17,018 bases of DNA from Baffinella frigidus (GCA_026770585.1 MU646318.1:666367-683384), one strand, 5' to 3'; counted from the stretch's first letter, positions 7,522-15,564 are shown. The notes: generated from the letters alone by a model not told the origin. Numbers and translations: made by a program.

Positions 7522-7730
7522 CTGTTTAGGGTTTAGCGTTTGGCGGTGAGCGTTGAGCGTTGAGTGTTGAGCGTTGCATGTTTGGTGTTTGGTGGTTAGG
7601 GTTTAGGGTTTAGTGTTTAGGGTTTATGGTTTGGGGTTTGGGGTTTGGGGTTTGGGGTTCGGGGTTTTGGGGTTGGTGGTTGGGGGTTGGGGGTTGGGAG
7701 TTAGGGTTCGGCGGTTGGGGTTTTGTGTGT
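7522..7730. repeat. Telomere-like heptamers, TTTGGGG-rich
   Basis: Degenerate TTTAGGG/TTTGGGG/TTGAGCG units on plus. The following stretch to about 7985 is not heptamer; its part 7788-7830 (ttcatccggggg, actactacacaattt) resembles the element at 16603-16737. Confidence 0.8.
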
Positions 7731-7984
7731 GGTGTCTACTGCTGCGAGTCACCGCGCCGCTTCAGATCTGAACGGCGTTCAAACATTGGTTCATCCGGGG
7801 GAATCCTTGGCATCGCAAACTACTACACAATTTGTTCTGACCAATAATATTTAAGCATTTGGGTAGGATTTTTTGTTGCCAGATCCTGAAAGAACAATAG
7901 GTTTTCCCGGGTTAGGGTGGTCTAGAGGCCGATTTAAGCGGAGGTCAAACCTGGGTCGTTTACACTTCCAGTGCTTCAAATGTT

Positions 7985-8165
7985 TCAGGTTTTAGGGTTT
8001 ATGGTGTAGGTTGTAGGGTTTGGGGAGCAGGTGGTAGGGTGTAGGGTGTAGGGTGTAGGGTGTAGGGTGTAGGGTGTAGGGTGTAGGGTGTAGGGTGCAG
8101 AGGTTATGGTTTATGGTTTAGGGTATAGGGTATAGGGATTAAGGTTTAGGGTTTAGAGTTTGGGT
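7985..8165. repeat. Telomere-like heptamers with a homogeneous TGTAGGG block
   Basis: 8036-8098 is about nine TGTAGGG units in a row, flanked by more mixed units. Such uniform blocks point to recent local copying of one variant. Confidence 0.88.
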
Positions 8166-8193
8166 TCAGCAACAGCAGAGGAAGGCATCTCAC

Positions 8194-8247
8194 CATTCGT
8201 CGCCTCCTGCTGGAGCAGTCGCCTCTTCCAACATACCCCCGCCACCC
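8194..8247 (-). CDS. Candidate minus-strand exon (54 bases)
   Basis: Acceptor CGGCAG|GG at 8247 and a strong donor AATG|GTGAGATG after 8194. One frame reads VAGVCWKRRLLQQEATN. Upstream on the same strand is a tandem of about 24 bases (gagccatttcttggcgctgg / gagccatttcctggcgcgcg). Function unknown. Confidence 0.35.
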
Positions 8248-8430
8248 CTGCCGTGCGCGCGCCAGGAAATGGCTCAAATTCCAGCGCCAAGAAATGGCTC
8301 CAACTCCTGCATCGGTTTGGTCCACTTCGGAGGCGCGCTCTTCAGTGGTCAAGGGACGTGCGACGGAAGGGGGACCATGGGGAAGGAGGCCTGGAGCCTA
8401 GCGGGCGTATCCACTCTGGTCAAGTCACGG

Positions 8431-8475
8431 GACTGTATCCCCAGATACAGTCATGTGTAGGATGACCGGAATGAC
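8431..8475. repeat. Hairpin plus tgtaggatgaccgg motif shared with 6143-6160
   Basis: gactgtatc (8431-8439) and gatacagtc (8444-8452) are perfect inverted arms. They are followed by gtgtaggatgaccggaatgact, which matches the palindromic insertion after the hydrolase gene. Confidence 0.55.
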
Positions 8476-8587
8476 TTCATCCCAAGATTTCCAGTCTGCA
8501 GCCCAACGGATCAGGCCCAAGGACACTCAAATGGACAGCCCCCGAAACGGCTTACACGGCAGGGGTCAAAAACTCAGTACAAAAAGA

Positions 8588-8632
8588 CATGTATATATCT
8601 ATATATAAAACATATATATATAATTCTACGGC
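8588..8632. repeat. AT-rich TA microsatellite-like stretch
   Basis: Alternating TA tracts (gtatatatctatatataaaa, catatatatataatt). The surrounding 8476-8760 contains no gene I can support. Confidence 0.7.
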
Positions 8633-8764
8633 GTCAGTGAAGCAATCAGCGTCAAGTGTTTAGTGGACGTGGGAGTGTCACCCAATATCGCCAGCAAGGC
8701 ACCGGTGATGAACAGGAACATAAGTAGCTCCGAGATTCTGCCTGGGACGGGATCTGTCGATGGG

Positions 8765-9090
8765 GGGTTGAACGTTGAGGGTTCAGAGTTCAGGGTTTCG
8801 GAGGTGGAGTTTAGAGTTTAGGGTTTAGAGTTTAGAGTTTAGAGTTTGGGGTTTAGGGTTTGGGGTTAAGGGTTTAGTGTTTGGTGTTGAATGATAAGTG
8901 TTTGGCGTGTAGAGTTCAGGGTGTAGTGTTCAGGGTGTAGGTGTGAGGGTCTGGAGTTTAGGGTTTAGAGTTTAGGGTTTAGAGTTTAGGGTTTAGGGTT
9001 TAGGGTTTAGGGTTTAGGGTTTAGGGTGCAGGGTCGTGGGTTCAGCAATGCAGAATGTATGGTGGAGGGTCAAGGGTTTAGGGTTAAAGG
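8765..9090. repeat. Telomere-like heptamers with a perfect TTTAGGG block
   Basis: Degenerate units with a near-perfect TTTAGGG run at about 8985-9026. 9091-9410 after it is unique-looking sequence with no convincing gene. Confidence 0.88.
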
Positions 9091-9449
9091 GAGGGCGCGC
9101 AGGCCTTTTGCCTCGAGTGTGTTCTCTGTTGCTCCTTGTGGCGCTGGGGTGGATTCTGGGTCGCCACGCGACGATGGCCTGTGTATCAAATTGGCCTGGT
9201 TTCAAAGTCAACTCACCCACAAACCTGACAACTTTGCGCGGATTCCGAACAAAAATACTTGTAGTAGGGCAGGAATAATAGAAAGACGTGATCGATTTCC
9301 TTCGTATACTGTTGTATACTCGGTGATATATGACTCTGGGTAGGTGACTCTCTAGAGCATCTTTCTGCTCTCGCGTGTCCGTTGAGCCAACCAACCCTGA
9401 GTCTAGCACATGAATTTGATCCAATTTCATGAATTTGATCCAGAGTTAT

Positions 9450-9512
9450 CGTCACGTGGCGCCGGTGTGGCAGCACGTGTGCGTCGTCCAGCCCGAACAA
9501 CCCCTTCCAGTA
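9450..9512 (+). other. Possible plus-strand coding island
   Basis: One plus frame reads HVAPVWQHVCVVQPEQPLP, with protein-like composition, just upstream of a tccacttagt triplet repeat (about 9520-9560). It is also upstream of CCCTAA repeats in plus orientation (9627-9657), the orientation seen in plus-strand introns. No clean acceptor was found. Confidence 0.25.
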
Positions 9513-9626
9513 AAAGTGATCCACTTAGTGCCGTCCACTTAGTAGGATCCACTTGTCGCCATAAGTGGCCGAGGTGGCCGGGCTCCGTCCAGAAGTGGAG
9601 AAGGAGAAGAAGGAGGAGGGGGAGAA

Positions 9627-9700
9627 CCCTAACCCTAACCCTAACCCCAAGCCGAACGCCTGACTGACCCTACACCCTACAACCTTAAACCTACGTGGAT
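9627..9700. repeat. Short CCCTAA/CCCTACA array, opposite orientation to its neighbours
   Basis: Plus strand reads CCCTAACCCTAACCC then CCCTACA, while neighbouring arrays read TTTAGGG. Confidence 0.8.
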
Positions 9701-9734
9701 GCTCCAAGGGTTCCTACGTGGACGTTTTAAGGTC

Positions 9735-9975
9735 TAGGTTTAGGGTTCAGGGTTTAGGGTTTAGGGCGTAGAATGTGCGACTCTGACGCTGACTGTTTGG
9801 CAATAAATGATCACTCTCTCTTTAGGGTTTAGGGTTTAGGGTTTAGGGTGTAGGGTGTAGGGTGTAGGGTGTAGGGTGTAGAGTTTAGGGTATAGGGTCC
9901 AGGGTTAAGGGTTTAGGGTTCAGGGTGGAGGGTTTAGGGGTTTGGATCCAGGGTTTAGGGTTTAGAGTTTACGTT
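9735..9975. repeat. Telomere-like heptamers interrupted by a fragment of R1
   Basis: Heptamers at 9735-9770 and 9822-9975 (with TGTAGGG units at about 9848-9880) flank about 9776-9815. That piece (gacgctgactgtttggcaataaa) matches R1. 9976-10100 after it is unassigned. Confidence 0.75.
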
Positions 9976-10099
9976 GACGTTGATGCCTCGAGGGTGTCCC
10001 ATACCACTCTGAAATGCCGCTGATAGCAGTATAGAGAGAGAAAGCATAGTAATATAGAGGGAAAACACTAGGAAGGTAGATACACAGCTGCTTAGATGA

Positions 10100-10196
10100 G
10101 GAAATTCAGACTCTCATGGCGCGAGGCCGGTCCGCTAATATCACCTCGGTGACAGAGCGGATCCGGACCAGCTGGTTGTCAATAAAGAGCTCTCTC
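10100..10196. repeat. Structured dispersed repeat R2, copy 1
   Basis: Shares the order gaaattcaga / ggcgcgaggccggtcc / ggatccgga / gtcaataaagarctctctct with 11948-12055. Inverted arms ccggtccgct and agcggatccgg can pair. It ends in CAATAAAGAG and runs into a CT microsatellite, like the tail of a short retroelement. Confidence 0.75.
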
Positions 10197-10236
10197 TCTC
10201 CCTCCCTTTCTCTCTGTCTCTCTCTCTGTCTCTCTC

Positions 10237-10275
<39 letters not shown>
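10188..10275. repeat. CT microsatellite
   Basis: About 85 bases of almost pure TC dinucleotides with occasional CCC or TGTC breaks, grown at the tail of R2 copy 1. Confidence 0.95.
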
Positions 10276-10276
10276 A

Positions 10277-10460
10277 GGGTTGGAGGTTACGTTGTCGTTG
10301 ATGTCTCCAGGGTGTCCACTGGTTTAGGGTGCAGGGGTTATGGTTTAGGGTTGAAGGTTCAGGGTTGAAGGTTCAGGGTTTAGAGTTTAGGGTTTAGGGT
10401 TTAGGGTTTAGGGTTTGGGGTTTAGGGTTCAGGGTTTAGGGGTTCGAGTTTAGGGTTTCC
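10277..10460. repeat. Telomere-like heptamers
   Basis: Mixed TTTAGGG, TTCAGGG and TTGAAGG units. The piece gacgttgatg...gggtgtcc at about 9972-9999 is nearly repeated at about 10291-10318. Confidence 0.8.
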
Positions 10461-10676
10461 TGCCGCCCACTGCTTCAGAACTGGCAGCCAGCGATCGAGG
10501 TACCCCCCCACGTCGAGTGCCTCTGGCAGCACCTGTGGCGGAGGGAGTGGATCCAGGCTGTGTCAGTTTGAAATTGAGCGGAGTCAGTTTGATCCGCTTT
10601 CGAATGAAGTCAACAAGTGTCCAGATGTGCGAGGCATCTGCTTCCAGTCGCGAGGCTGGACAGTGTTGGCGTTGTA

Positions 10677-10740
10677 CTTTAGGTCCTTTAGGTTCTTCGA
10701 GCTCCCAACATGGGCGGACACCGAAACTGGTTCTGCAGAG
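10677..10740 (-). repeat. Dispersed repeat R3, copy 3
   Basis: Reverse complement of the core: aggtcctttaggttcttcga, then gctcccaacatgggcggaca and ggttctgcag. The rest of 10460-10890 is unassigned. Confidence 0.75.
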
Positions 10741-10892
10741 GTCGAGGGAGACACACGGCATGCAGCTGTGGGTTCCTCCGTGTCAGAAAAAAACAGCACC
10801 GAACAGATCATTGAATCCAACGCCACACGTCAACTTCGAACACACCCAGGGCTTCTTTGGTGCAGCACGGAGACAGTCAAATCCTGGACTCT

Positions 10893-10957
10893 AATCCCTT
10901 ACCCCTAATCCCTAATCCCAATTCCCTAATCCCTAATCCCAAACCCTAAACCCCTAG
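10893..10957. repeat. CCCTAAT/CCCTAAA array in plus orientation
   Basis: Units are mainly CCCTAAT, a variant not seen as a block elsewhere in the window. Confidence 0.8.
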
Positions 10958-11013
10958 AAATGGATTTTTTTAAATGCGGGGTTCTTGAATTTAGTACCGG
11001 TCATGGGCAGGCG

Positions 11014-11053
11014 TGGTCACGTTGCGGGCTGAATTCCGCCCGCAACGTGACCA
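11014..11053. repeat. Perfect 15-base-pair hairpin
   Basis: Arms tggtcacgttgcggg and cccgcaacgtgacca flank a 10-base loop. There is no poly-T on the plus side directly after it. It may be the core of a foldback element. Flanks 10958-11660 hold no gene I can support. Confidence 0.85.
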
Positions 11054-11660
11054 AACGTCCCCATTTGTGTGAAAACTACTACACGCTTTTTTTTTTCTTC
11101 ACTTGTAAACGAATCCCTGTTTTAAAATAGTCTCATTTCTAGCCTCGAGTGGGTACCCAGACGGAGACGCGCGATATTCCGGGAAGCGCGGCGATTACAG
11201 ACATTCGGAGATCGACGTCCCCAGATTGGTACGCCGGCCAGATGCCGACGTGCAGCTTGCGGTCCTGCAGAGAGAGAGAGTTTTTCAGTGACAGCCAACT
11301 AGTCCAGATCTGCTATCCATATCACAGAGATGATTTCGCGGACCAGCGTTGCGTCATGGGAGGTTCAATTCTCTTTTCCCGGTAGCCTTATATCTACCTT
11401 CCTAGTGCGGTCCTGCACTTGCATGTCCGTCTTCTCCTTCTTCTTTATTACTCTCGATACAGGTCCCAAATGAGGCCTTTGAGCCTTGAGTTGAGTGATA
11501 CAAAAGTCTATGAGCCTTAAGAAACGGGCCCGCCACGTGCATATCCGCGTCAAGCGACTGTGGCGGGGTTCGCCTCGCTCGGACTGATTTCTGATTTCTG
11601 AATTTATCAGAGAGGATCCGCCAATGCCATCACGAGACTTGCACGGGAGGACAGGTAGAG

Positions 11661-11743
11661 AGGTTGATAATTCATTGCCAAGCAACCAGCGTCAGCGCCG
11701 CATATGCTACGTATTGTGCCACTTACTGTACCCCGGGTCAACG
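11661..11743 (-). repeat. Dispersed repeat R1, copy 3
   Basis: Same orientation as the hydrolase intron 1 copy: ttgccaagcaaccagcgtca through attgtgccacttactgtacc. The two differ at scattered bases only. Confidence 0.8.
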
Positions 11744-11748
11744 GGGGG

Positions 11749-11845
11749 CCTGATGTGATCTGAAAGGAAGCACGGCCTTTCTGCAGGATACGTTCCTGTG
11801 TCCGCCTATGGTGGGAGTTAAACGAACCTAAAGGACCTAAAGGAC
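11749..11845 (+). repeat. Dispersed repeat R3, copy 4, joined to R1
   Basis: Includes the upstream part gatctgaaaggaagca and the core tgtccgcctatggtgggag, then cgaacctaaaggacct. It lies a few bases from R1 copy 3. Confidence 0.8.
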
Positions 11846-11947
11846 GGCCGCTCATACAAGCGACACGTACCTGTAGCCCATCGCGCGCGTACCAGTGGAC
11901 GTTCGAGGTGAACTGCTCCACGCTCCCCCAGTAAGTATCCTGCCAAA

Positions 11948-12055
11948 GGGAATTCAAACTCCCGTGGCGCGAGGCCGGTCCACCAAACTCATCTGATCCA
12001 TGATGAGGTGGATCCGGACAAGATGGTCGTCAATAAAGAACTCTCTCTCTCTCTC
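11948..12055. repeat. Structured dispersed repeat R2, copy 2
   Basis: As copy 1, but the stem reads ccggtccacc / ggtggatccgg, with changes on both sides that keep pairing. Ends caataaagaactctctctct and a CT tail. Confidence 0.75.
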
Positions 12056-12064
12056 TATCCTGCC

Positions 12065-12335
12065 AGTTTTAAGAGTTAGGGTTTAGAGATCAGCGGTTAG
12101 GGTTTAGGCTGTATCAAGGGTCGTTGGTTTAGGGTGTAGGGCTGATTCTGTTTGAGTTGGGTTGGTTCAGGTTGGGGGTTGGTGCGGAGCTGGGCGGGAG
12201 CGGGCCGCAGGGCGTGGAGGGGTTTGGGGTTTAGAGATTAGGGTTGAGGGTATAGAGTTTATTGTTTAGAGTTTAGGGTTTATGGTTTAGAGTTTAGAGT
12301 TTGGGGTTTAGGGTTTAGGGTTTAGGGTTTAGGGT

Positions 12336-12374
<39 letters not shown>

Positions 12375-12377
12375 GGC

Positions 12378-12409
<32 letters not shown>

Positions 12410-12480
12410 GGCTCAGGCTTGAGGGTTCAGGGTTCAGGGTTCAGGGTTCAGGGTTTCGTGTTCAGGGTTTAGGATTCAGT
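12065..12480. repeat. Telomere-like heptamers with a TTGAGGG block
   Basis: Sparse to about 12150, then dense from 12215. 12335-12420 is about twelve TTGAGGG units, followed by TTCAGGG units. 12160-12215 is a GC-rich island (ggagctgggcgggagcgggc) with no assigned role. Confidence 0.85.
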
Positions 12481-12552
12481 AACGCACCATGGTCTGGAAT
12501 GCGTCGATCGAAGACTTCGCCATGATTTCCTGCGGTTTGGTGGGCAGTCTCT

Positions 12553-12594
12553 TCAAGGTCCTTTGGGTTTCATTTACTCCCAACATAGGTGGAC
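12553..12594 (-). repeat. Dispersed repeat R3, copy 5 (diverged)
   Basis: caaggtcctttgggtttcat then tactcccaacataggtgga: the R3 core in reverse orientation with several changes. Confidence 0.6.
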
Positions 12595-12700
12595 CTGAAC
12601 GTCCAAGGGCTGTCACGTGGGGTGCACCCTGGGTTGCGGGATTGTTTGAGTACCCAATTCATTTCACGCACAGGGAGGAGGGGGGGGGGGGGTACAGCAC

Positions 12701-12877
12701 CTGCATGGAGGACGTGTCGAACCGTGAAGATCTGCGAACAAGAGGAGTCGTGCTCACGTGTCAGCAAGTTAGCAAGAGCCGTCTACCGAACCGTTGCGTT
12801 TTTGCCCCGGGGAGTGTGCCGATAAGTGCAGAATCGTGGCGTGTCAGGGACGTGTCGTCAGTGCGTGTCAGCAATGG
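12701..12877 (-). repeat. Acceptor-and-exon-edge repeat, copy B
   Basis: 12723-12877 matches 14376-14530 at most positions. On the minus strand both contain TGCTAAC/TGCTGAC branch-like motifs, a pyrimidine-rich end and TTCGCAG|A. Here the exon-like part is 12701-12731 (IFTVRHVLHA), followed by a donor GCAG|GTGCTG and a poly-C tract (12680-12692 poly-G on plus). Confidence 0.6.
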
Positions 12878-12899
12878 TCAGCAAGGATGGACGCGACTC

Positions 12900-13313
12900 A
12901 GGGTGTTTAGTGTTTAGTGTTTAGTGTTTAGTGTTCAGGGTTTGGGGTTCAGTGTTGAGGGTTTGGGTTTTGGATTTTGGGGTTTTGGGTTTGGGGTTTG
13001 GGGTGTAGGGTGTAGGGTTATGGATTTAGGGTTTAAGGTTGAGGGTTTCGGGTGTAGGGTTTAGGGTTTAGGGTTTGGGGTTCAGGGTTTAGGTTTTGGG
13101 GTTCAGGGCTTAGGGTTTAGGGTTTAGGGTTGAGGATTGAGGGTTAAGGGTTGAGGGTTGAGGGTTTAAGGCTCAGGGTGTAGGGTGCAGGGTTTAGGGT
13201 GTAGGGTGTAGGGGTTAGGGGTTCGGGGTTCGGGGTTCGGGGTTCGGGGTTCGGGGTTTGAAGCTCGGGGGTTGGTGTTCGTTTTTGGGGGTGCGGGTTT
13301 AGGGTTTATGCAC
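12900..13313. repeat. Telomere-like heptamers with a TTCGGGG block
   Basis: Long mixed array. 13215-13258 is a uniform GTTCGGG run. It abuts the donor of the candidate exon at 13314 (sense GGGTGCATAAACCCTAAACC). Confidence 0.88.
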
Positions 13314-13372
13314 CCCATGGACGCCATCCCCTGGACAGCTGCATGGAGCTCGAGCCCGTTTGCATGCAACAC
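13314..13372 (-). CDS. Candidate minus-strand exon (59 bases), helical peptide
   Basis: Acceptor TATGGCAG|G after a C-rich tract, donor GG|GTGCATAAACCC leading into heptamer repeat. It reads VLHANGLELHAAVQGMASM. A diverged copy with its own acceptor is at about 13450-13488. No family recognised. Confidence 0.45.
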
Positions 13373-13408
13373 CTGCCATACAGGGGGGGCGCGTCCTTTA
13401 GGTCCTTT

Positions 13409-13452
13409 GACCCTTGCTGACCCTTTCATACCATTAATGGTCAGCAAGGGTC
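13409..13452. repeat. 14-base-pair hairpin between duplicated exon edges
   Basis: gacccttgctgacc (13409-13422) and ggtcagcaagggtc (13439-13452) are perfect inverted arms. The loop contains the palindrome ccattaatgg. Confidence 0.8.
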
Positions 13453-13488
13453 AGCTGCATGGAGCTCGATCCCGTTTGCATGCAACCC
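13450..13488 (-). pseudogene. Duplicate of the 13314-13372 exon start
   Basis: Reads GLHANGIELHAA after CACGCAG|G and then diverges into a stop. In the shared part Leu to Ile is the only amino-acid change after the first codon. Confidence 0.5.
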
Positions 13489-13592
13489 CTGCGTGATCAT
13501 CAACTTTACTTGGCGAGGAGCAGTGGCAAGATAGAAGCTAGCTTACACGCTCGAAGCTAGCCTCTATCTTACACTTGAACCTACGTGTGTAC

Positions 13593-13621
13593 CTGGCCAC
13601 GTCGCTAGGCTGCACGTGGTT
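13593..13621 (-). CDS. Candidate 29-base microexon
   Basis: TTTTGTGTGTGTTGCAG|AACC... and GCCAG|GTACAC are a strong acceptor and donor. It reads NHVQPSDVA plus two bases. Its phase fits the exon at 13866-13979 ending in DTWAE. Confidence 0.4.
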
Positions 13622-13690
13622 CTGCAACACACACAAAACCGTTATTTCACGGGCATCCAGCAAATGCAAAACATCTCGTGGGTTTGACAG

Positions 13691-13735
13691 AGGACCTCGG
13701 CCCACGTGTCCATCAACTCGAACCATATGTCGCTC
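13691..13735 (-). pseudogene. Partial duplicate of the DIWFEFMDTWAE exon
   Basis: Reads DIWFELMDTWAEVL and matches the end of the exon at 13866-13979. One synonymous change and one Phe/Leu change lie within the motif. It lacks the front half of the exon. Confidence 0.5.
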
Positions 13736-13865
13736 GGGGTGACCGACTATTCTCAAATGAACATGCTGGGTGGGCGGTACAAGTCCGTTAACTTTGGAGC
13801 GAAACAGAGCCCGAGCTCGCCAAATAAACTGATGAAAATAGACCGAGACAGAAACTTGGGAGGAC

Positions 13866-13979
13866 CTCGGCCCACGTGTCCATGAACTCGAACCAGATGT
13901 CGCCGTCGAGCGCCTCTGTGCGCGGACACCCTGTCGTCTCGTCGTCGACCTGCCCGACCCACAGTCTTAGGTTACGAGG
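13866..13979 (-). CDS. Candidate minus-strand exon of 38 codons, unknown repeated module
   Basis: Acceptor TTGCCCAG|C at 13979; possible weak donor GAG|GTCCTC after 13866; phase 0 at both ends. Reads PRNLRLWVGQVDDETTG, then PRTEALDGDIWFEFMDTWAE. The first half recurs at about 14068-14130 and the second at 13691-13735. Changes between copies are mostly synonymous, so it is or was coding. I do not recognise the family; the aromatic/acidic GDIWFEF pattern might be a small beta-barrel, but that is a guess. Confidence 0.5.
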
Positions 13980-14045
13980 CTGGGCAACAAGGTTGTGAAC
14001 CACCACACAGGTTCTGAGTCTTTTTGCTAAGAACTTTTGGTGGGG

Positions 14046-14168
14046 TTGTGAGCCCTCACAAAACATTCCGTCGCCGTCGAGCGCCTCTGTTCTCGGAGAT
14101 CCCGTCGTCTCGTCACCAACCTGTCCGACGCACAGGTTCTGAGCCCCATTGGCATCATTATTTATCAT
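14046..14168 (-). CDS. Second copy of the VGQVxDETTG module, partial
   Basis: Reads NLCVGQVGDETTGSPRTEAL then DGDGMFCE. In the 20 shared codons five change synonymously (including CGC/AGA for Arg) and two change the residue (Asp/Gly, Cys/Ser). It diverges exactly after GACGGCGAC. A GT near TTTT|GTGAGG may be a donor. Edges are uncertain. Confidence 0.45.
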
Positions 14169-14306
14169 TTACCATTCATTTTCAAATAAATACTCCAACG
14201 TTTCGTGAGGTTGTGAGCCCTTCCAAGCACGTTCCAAGCCCCCTTCCAGACGTTTCGTGAGGCGCTGCCGGCGAGTGTTGCAAGAGATTTTCACAAAGCG
14301 AGGTAC

Positions 14307-14383
14307 CCCCCCGTCTCTGCAAGTGACATTCCCGAGTCACAGTACACCATCCTCGGTGCGGGGAAAGCGCATGCCGTGAAGCT
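14307..14383 (-). CDS. Candidate minus-strand exon (77 bases)
   Basis: Acceptor TCGCGTTCGCAG|A after a pyrimidine-rich run, donor GG|GTACCTCGC. Reads SFTACAFPAPRMVYCDSGMS and on to LAETG. The acceptor region is duplicated at 12731. The piece cctcggtgcggggaaagcgc inside it is repeated at about 14531-14552. Confidence 0.4.
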
Positions 14384-14530
14384 CTGCGAACGCGAGGGGA
14401 CGTGCACACGCGTCAGCAAGTCAGCAAGAGCCGTCTACCGAACCGTTGCGGTTTCGGCCGGGAAAGTGTGCCGATCAGCGCTAAGTCGCGGCGTTTCAGG
14501 GACGTGTCTTCAGAACGTGTCATCACCAGC
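14376..14530 (-). repeat. Acceptor-and-exon-edge repeat, copy A
   Basis: Pairs with 12723-12877. Shared core on plus: agcaagagccgtctaccgaa, then ccgttgcg. It overlaps the acceptor of the exon at 14307-14383. Confidence 0.7.
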
Positions 14531-14663
14531 CTCGGTGCGGGGAAAGCGCATGCGGTGTCTAGCTCTCCCTGAGTTAATATGGCCTCCTCAAATCGAGCGT
14601 ACCGGATGTTGATTCCCAGGGTGTGTGTCAGTCAGAAAGAGCTCCTTTTCCACGGAAGGGCGT

Positions 14664-14710
14664 GTCGTTGGGCTATGTTGGGAGCATTTAAAACCCAAAG
14701 GACCTAGAGG
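14664..14710 (+). repeat. Dispersed repeat R3, copy 6 (diverged)
   Basis: ctatgttgggagcatttaaa followed by acccaaaggacct. Confidence 0.6.
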
Positions 14711-14768
14711 CCATACGTAGCCAGGAATTTCTCCTCTTAGTGCGGGGGTGTGTGCCTGCCATCCTTCG

Positions 14769-14821
14769 AGGCCGAAGCGCTTCGCGATCCCGAGTGATGA
14801 CTCCCGCAACGCATCCAGCAT
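14769..14821 (-). CDS. Candidate exon MLDALRESSLGIAKRFGL, copy 2
   Basis: Minus strand, preceded by a poly-C run and GGTAG|ATG. Twin of the exon starting at 15002. Two conservative residue changes (Lys/Arg, Gln/Lys) and one synonymous Leu codon separate them. The frame is open into the GWQAH region. Confidence 0.4.
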
Positions 14822-14945
14822 CTACCATCGGGGGGGGGGGGGGTCACTCCTACGCAGTTTGGGAATTGCGGTCAGTTCACACATGTGTACCACGAGTCGG
14901 CCACTTTTGGAAACAACGAATTGATTGCGCCGGTGAATTAACTTT

Positions 14946-15002
14946 TGCGAGGCCGAAGCGCTGCGCGATCCCGAGTGATGACTCCTTCAGCGCATCCAGC
15001 AT
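14946..15002 (-). CDS. Candidate exon MLDALKESSLGIAQRFGLAK, copy 1
   Basis: Minus strand; a C-rich heptamer tract (15012-15075) leads to GGTGGTAG|ATG at 15002. Possible donor AAAA|GTTAAT. It could instead be a translation start in an uninterrupted exon, but the same TAG precedes ATG in both copies. No family recognised. Confidence 0.42.
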
Positions 15003-15011
15003 CTACCACCG

Positions 15012-15090
15012 GAGGTTAGGGGTTGGGGTTCAAGGTTTGGGGGGTGTTTGGTGTTTGGGGGTTGGGGTTTAAACCAGGGGGGGGTGTCAC
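15012..15090. repeat. Short telomere-like heptamer array
   Basis: TTTGGGG/TTGGGGT units abutting the MLDALK candidate exon on its 5' side in minus sense. Confidence 0.7.
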
Positions 15091-15146
15091 TCGGATGCCG
15101 CGTTCAGTGCTTCAGGTGCACCGCAGGGTGCAGGCCTAAACTCCGT

Positions 15147-15270
15147 GTAGTTGATCATACGGCATTGACTACGGTAGACCCCCTACGAGAAACCTGGGCA
15201 TAGGGGCCCTACCTGGGGCCCTAGGCCATATACTATGGCCTAACGTAGTCAATACCGTAGGCTTAACTAC
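15147..15270. mobile_element. MITE-like element with about 30-base inverted repeats
   Basis: gtagttgatcatacggcatt... at 15147 and the reverse complement of ...ccgtaggcttaactac ending 15270 match at most positions (shared core tattgactacg/cattgactacg). The interior is palindromic around gggccctacctggggcccta. Confidence 0.75.
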
Positions 15271-15301
15271 CCGCAATTCAGGCCGTTAACCGATTAAAGT
15301 G

Positions 15302-15350
15302 TGCCTTACATGCTTCACGTCCTCGACCGTTGCGTGTTTCACCCCACCGC
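15302..15350 (-). pseudogene. Duplicate of the VEDVKH exon end with its own donor
   Basis: Reads GVKHATVEDVKH then GTAAGG, a strong donor. It copies the end of the exon at 15456-15559. It may be a usable alternative exon end or a relic. Confidence 0.45.
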
Positions 15351-15455
15351 GGTGTGTCCTTCCAAAAGTGGCCAATTGCGTCTTAAGCTGTCCCAAAGGT
15401 GGCGGTTTCCGGCACCCCTCAAACCAAACACCGTGTGGGGTTCTTCAGTAGTTAC

Positions 15456-15559
15456 ATGTTTCACGTCCTCGACTGTTGCGTCTTTCACGCCGACACGCGT
15501 CGACACTGAGTAATACTCATCAGGCACAAACGCCGAGTCCGTGCGGCCTCCGGGAGGGC
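15456..15559 (-). CDS. Candidate minus-strand exon (104 bases), unknown protein
   Basis: Acceptor CCCAAATCAG|G directly after a heptamer intron, donor CAT|GTAACT. Reads PPGGRTDSAFVPDEYYSVST, then RVGVKDATVEDVKH. The frame is also open through the donor to a stop near 15339, so it could be longer. The second half is duplicated at 15302-15350 with synonymous third-base changes. No domain recognised. Confidence 0.5.
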
Positions 15560-15564
15560 CTGAT

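Noticed and set aside
11949-11965. A tRNA gene at the GTTTGAAT hairpin of R2
   Set aside because: The arm resembles a T-arm but has an irregular loop, and no acceptor, D or anticodon arms could be found at proper spacing.
12489-12917. 142-codon plus-strand open frame
   Set aside because: It runs through a poly-G tract, an R3 copy and the acceptor repeat, with no domain; the duplicated signals in it make better sense on the minus strand.
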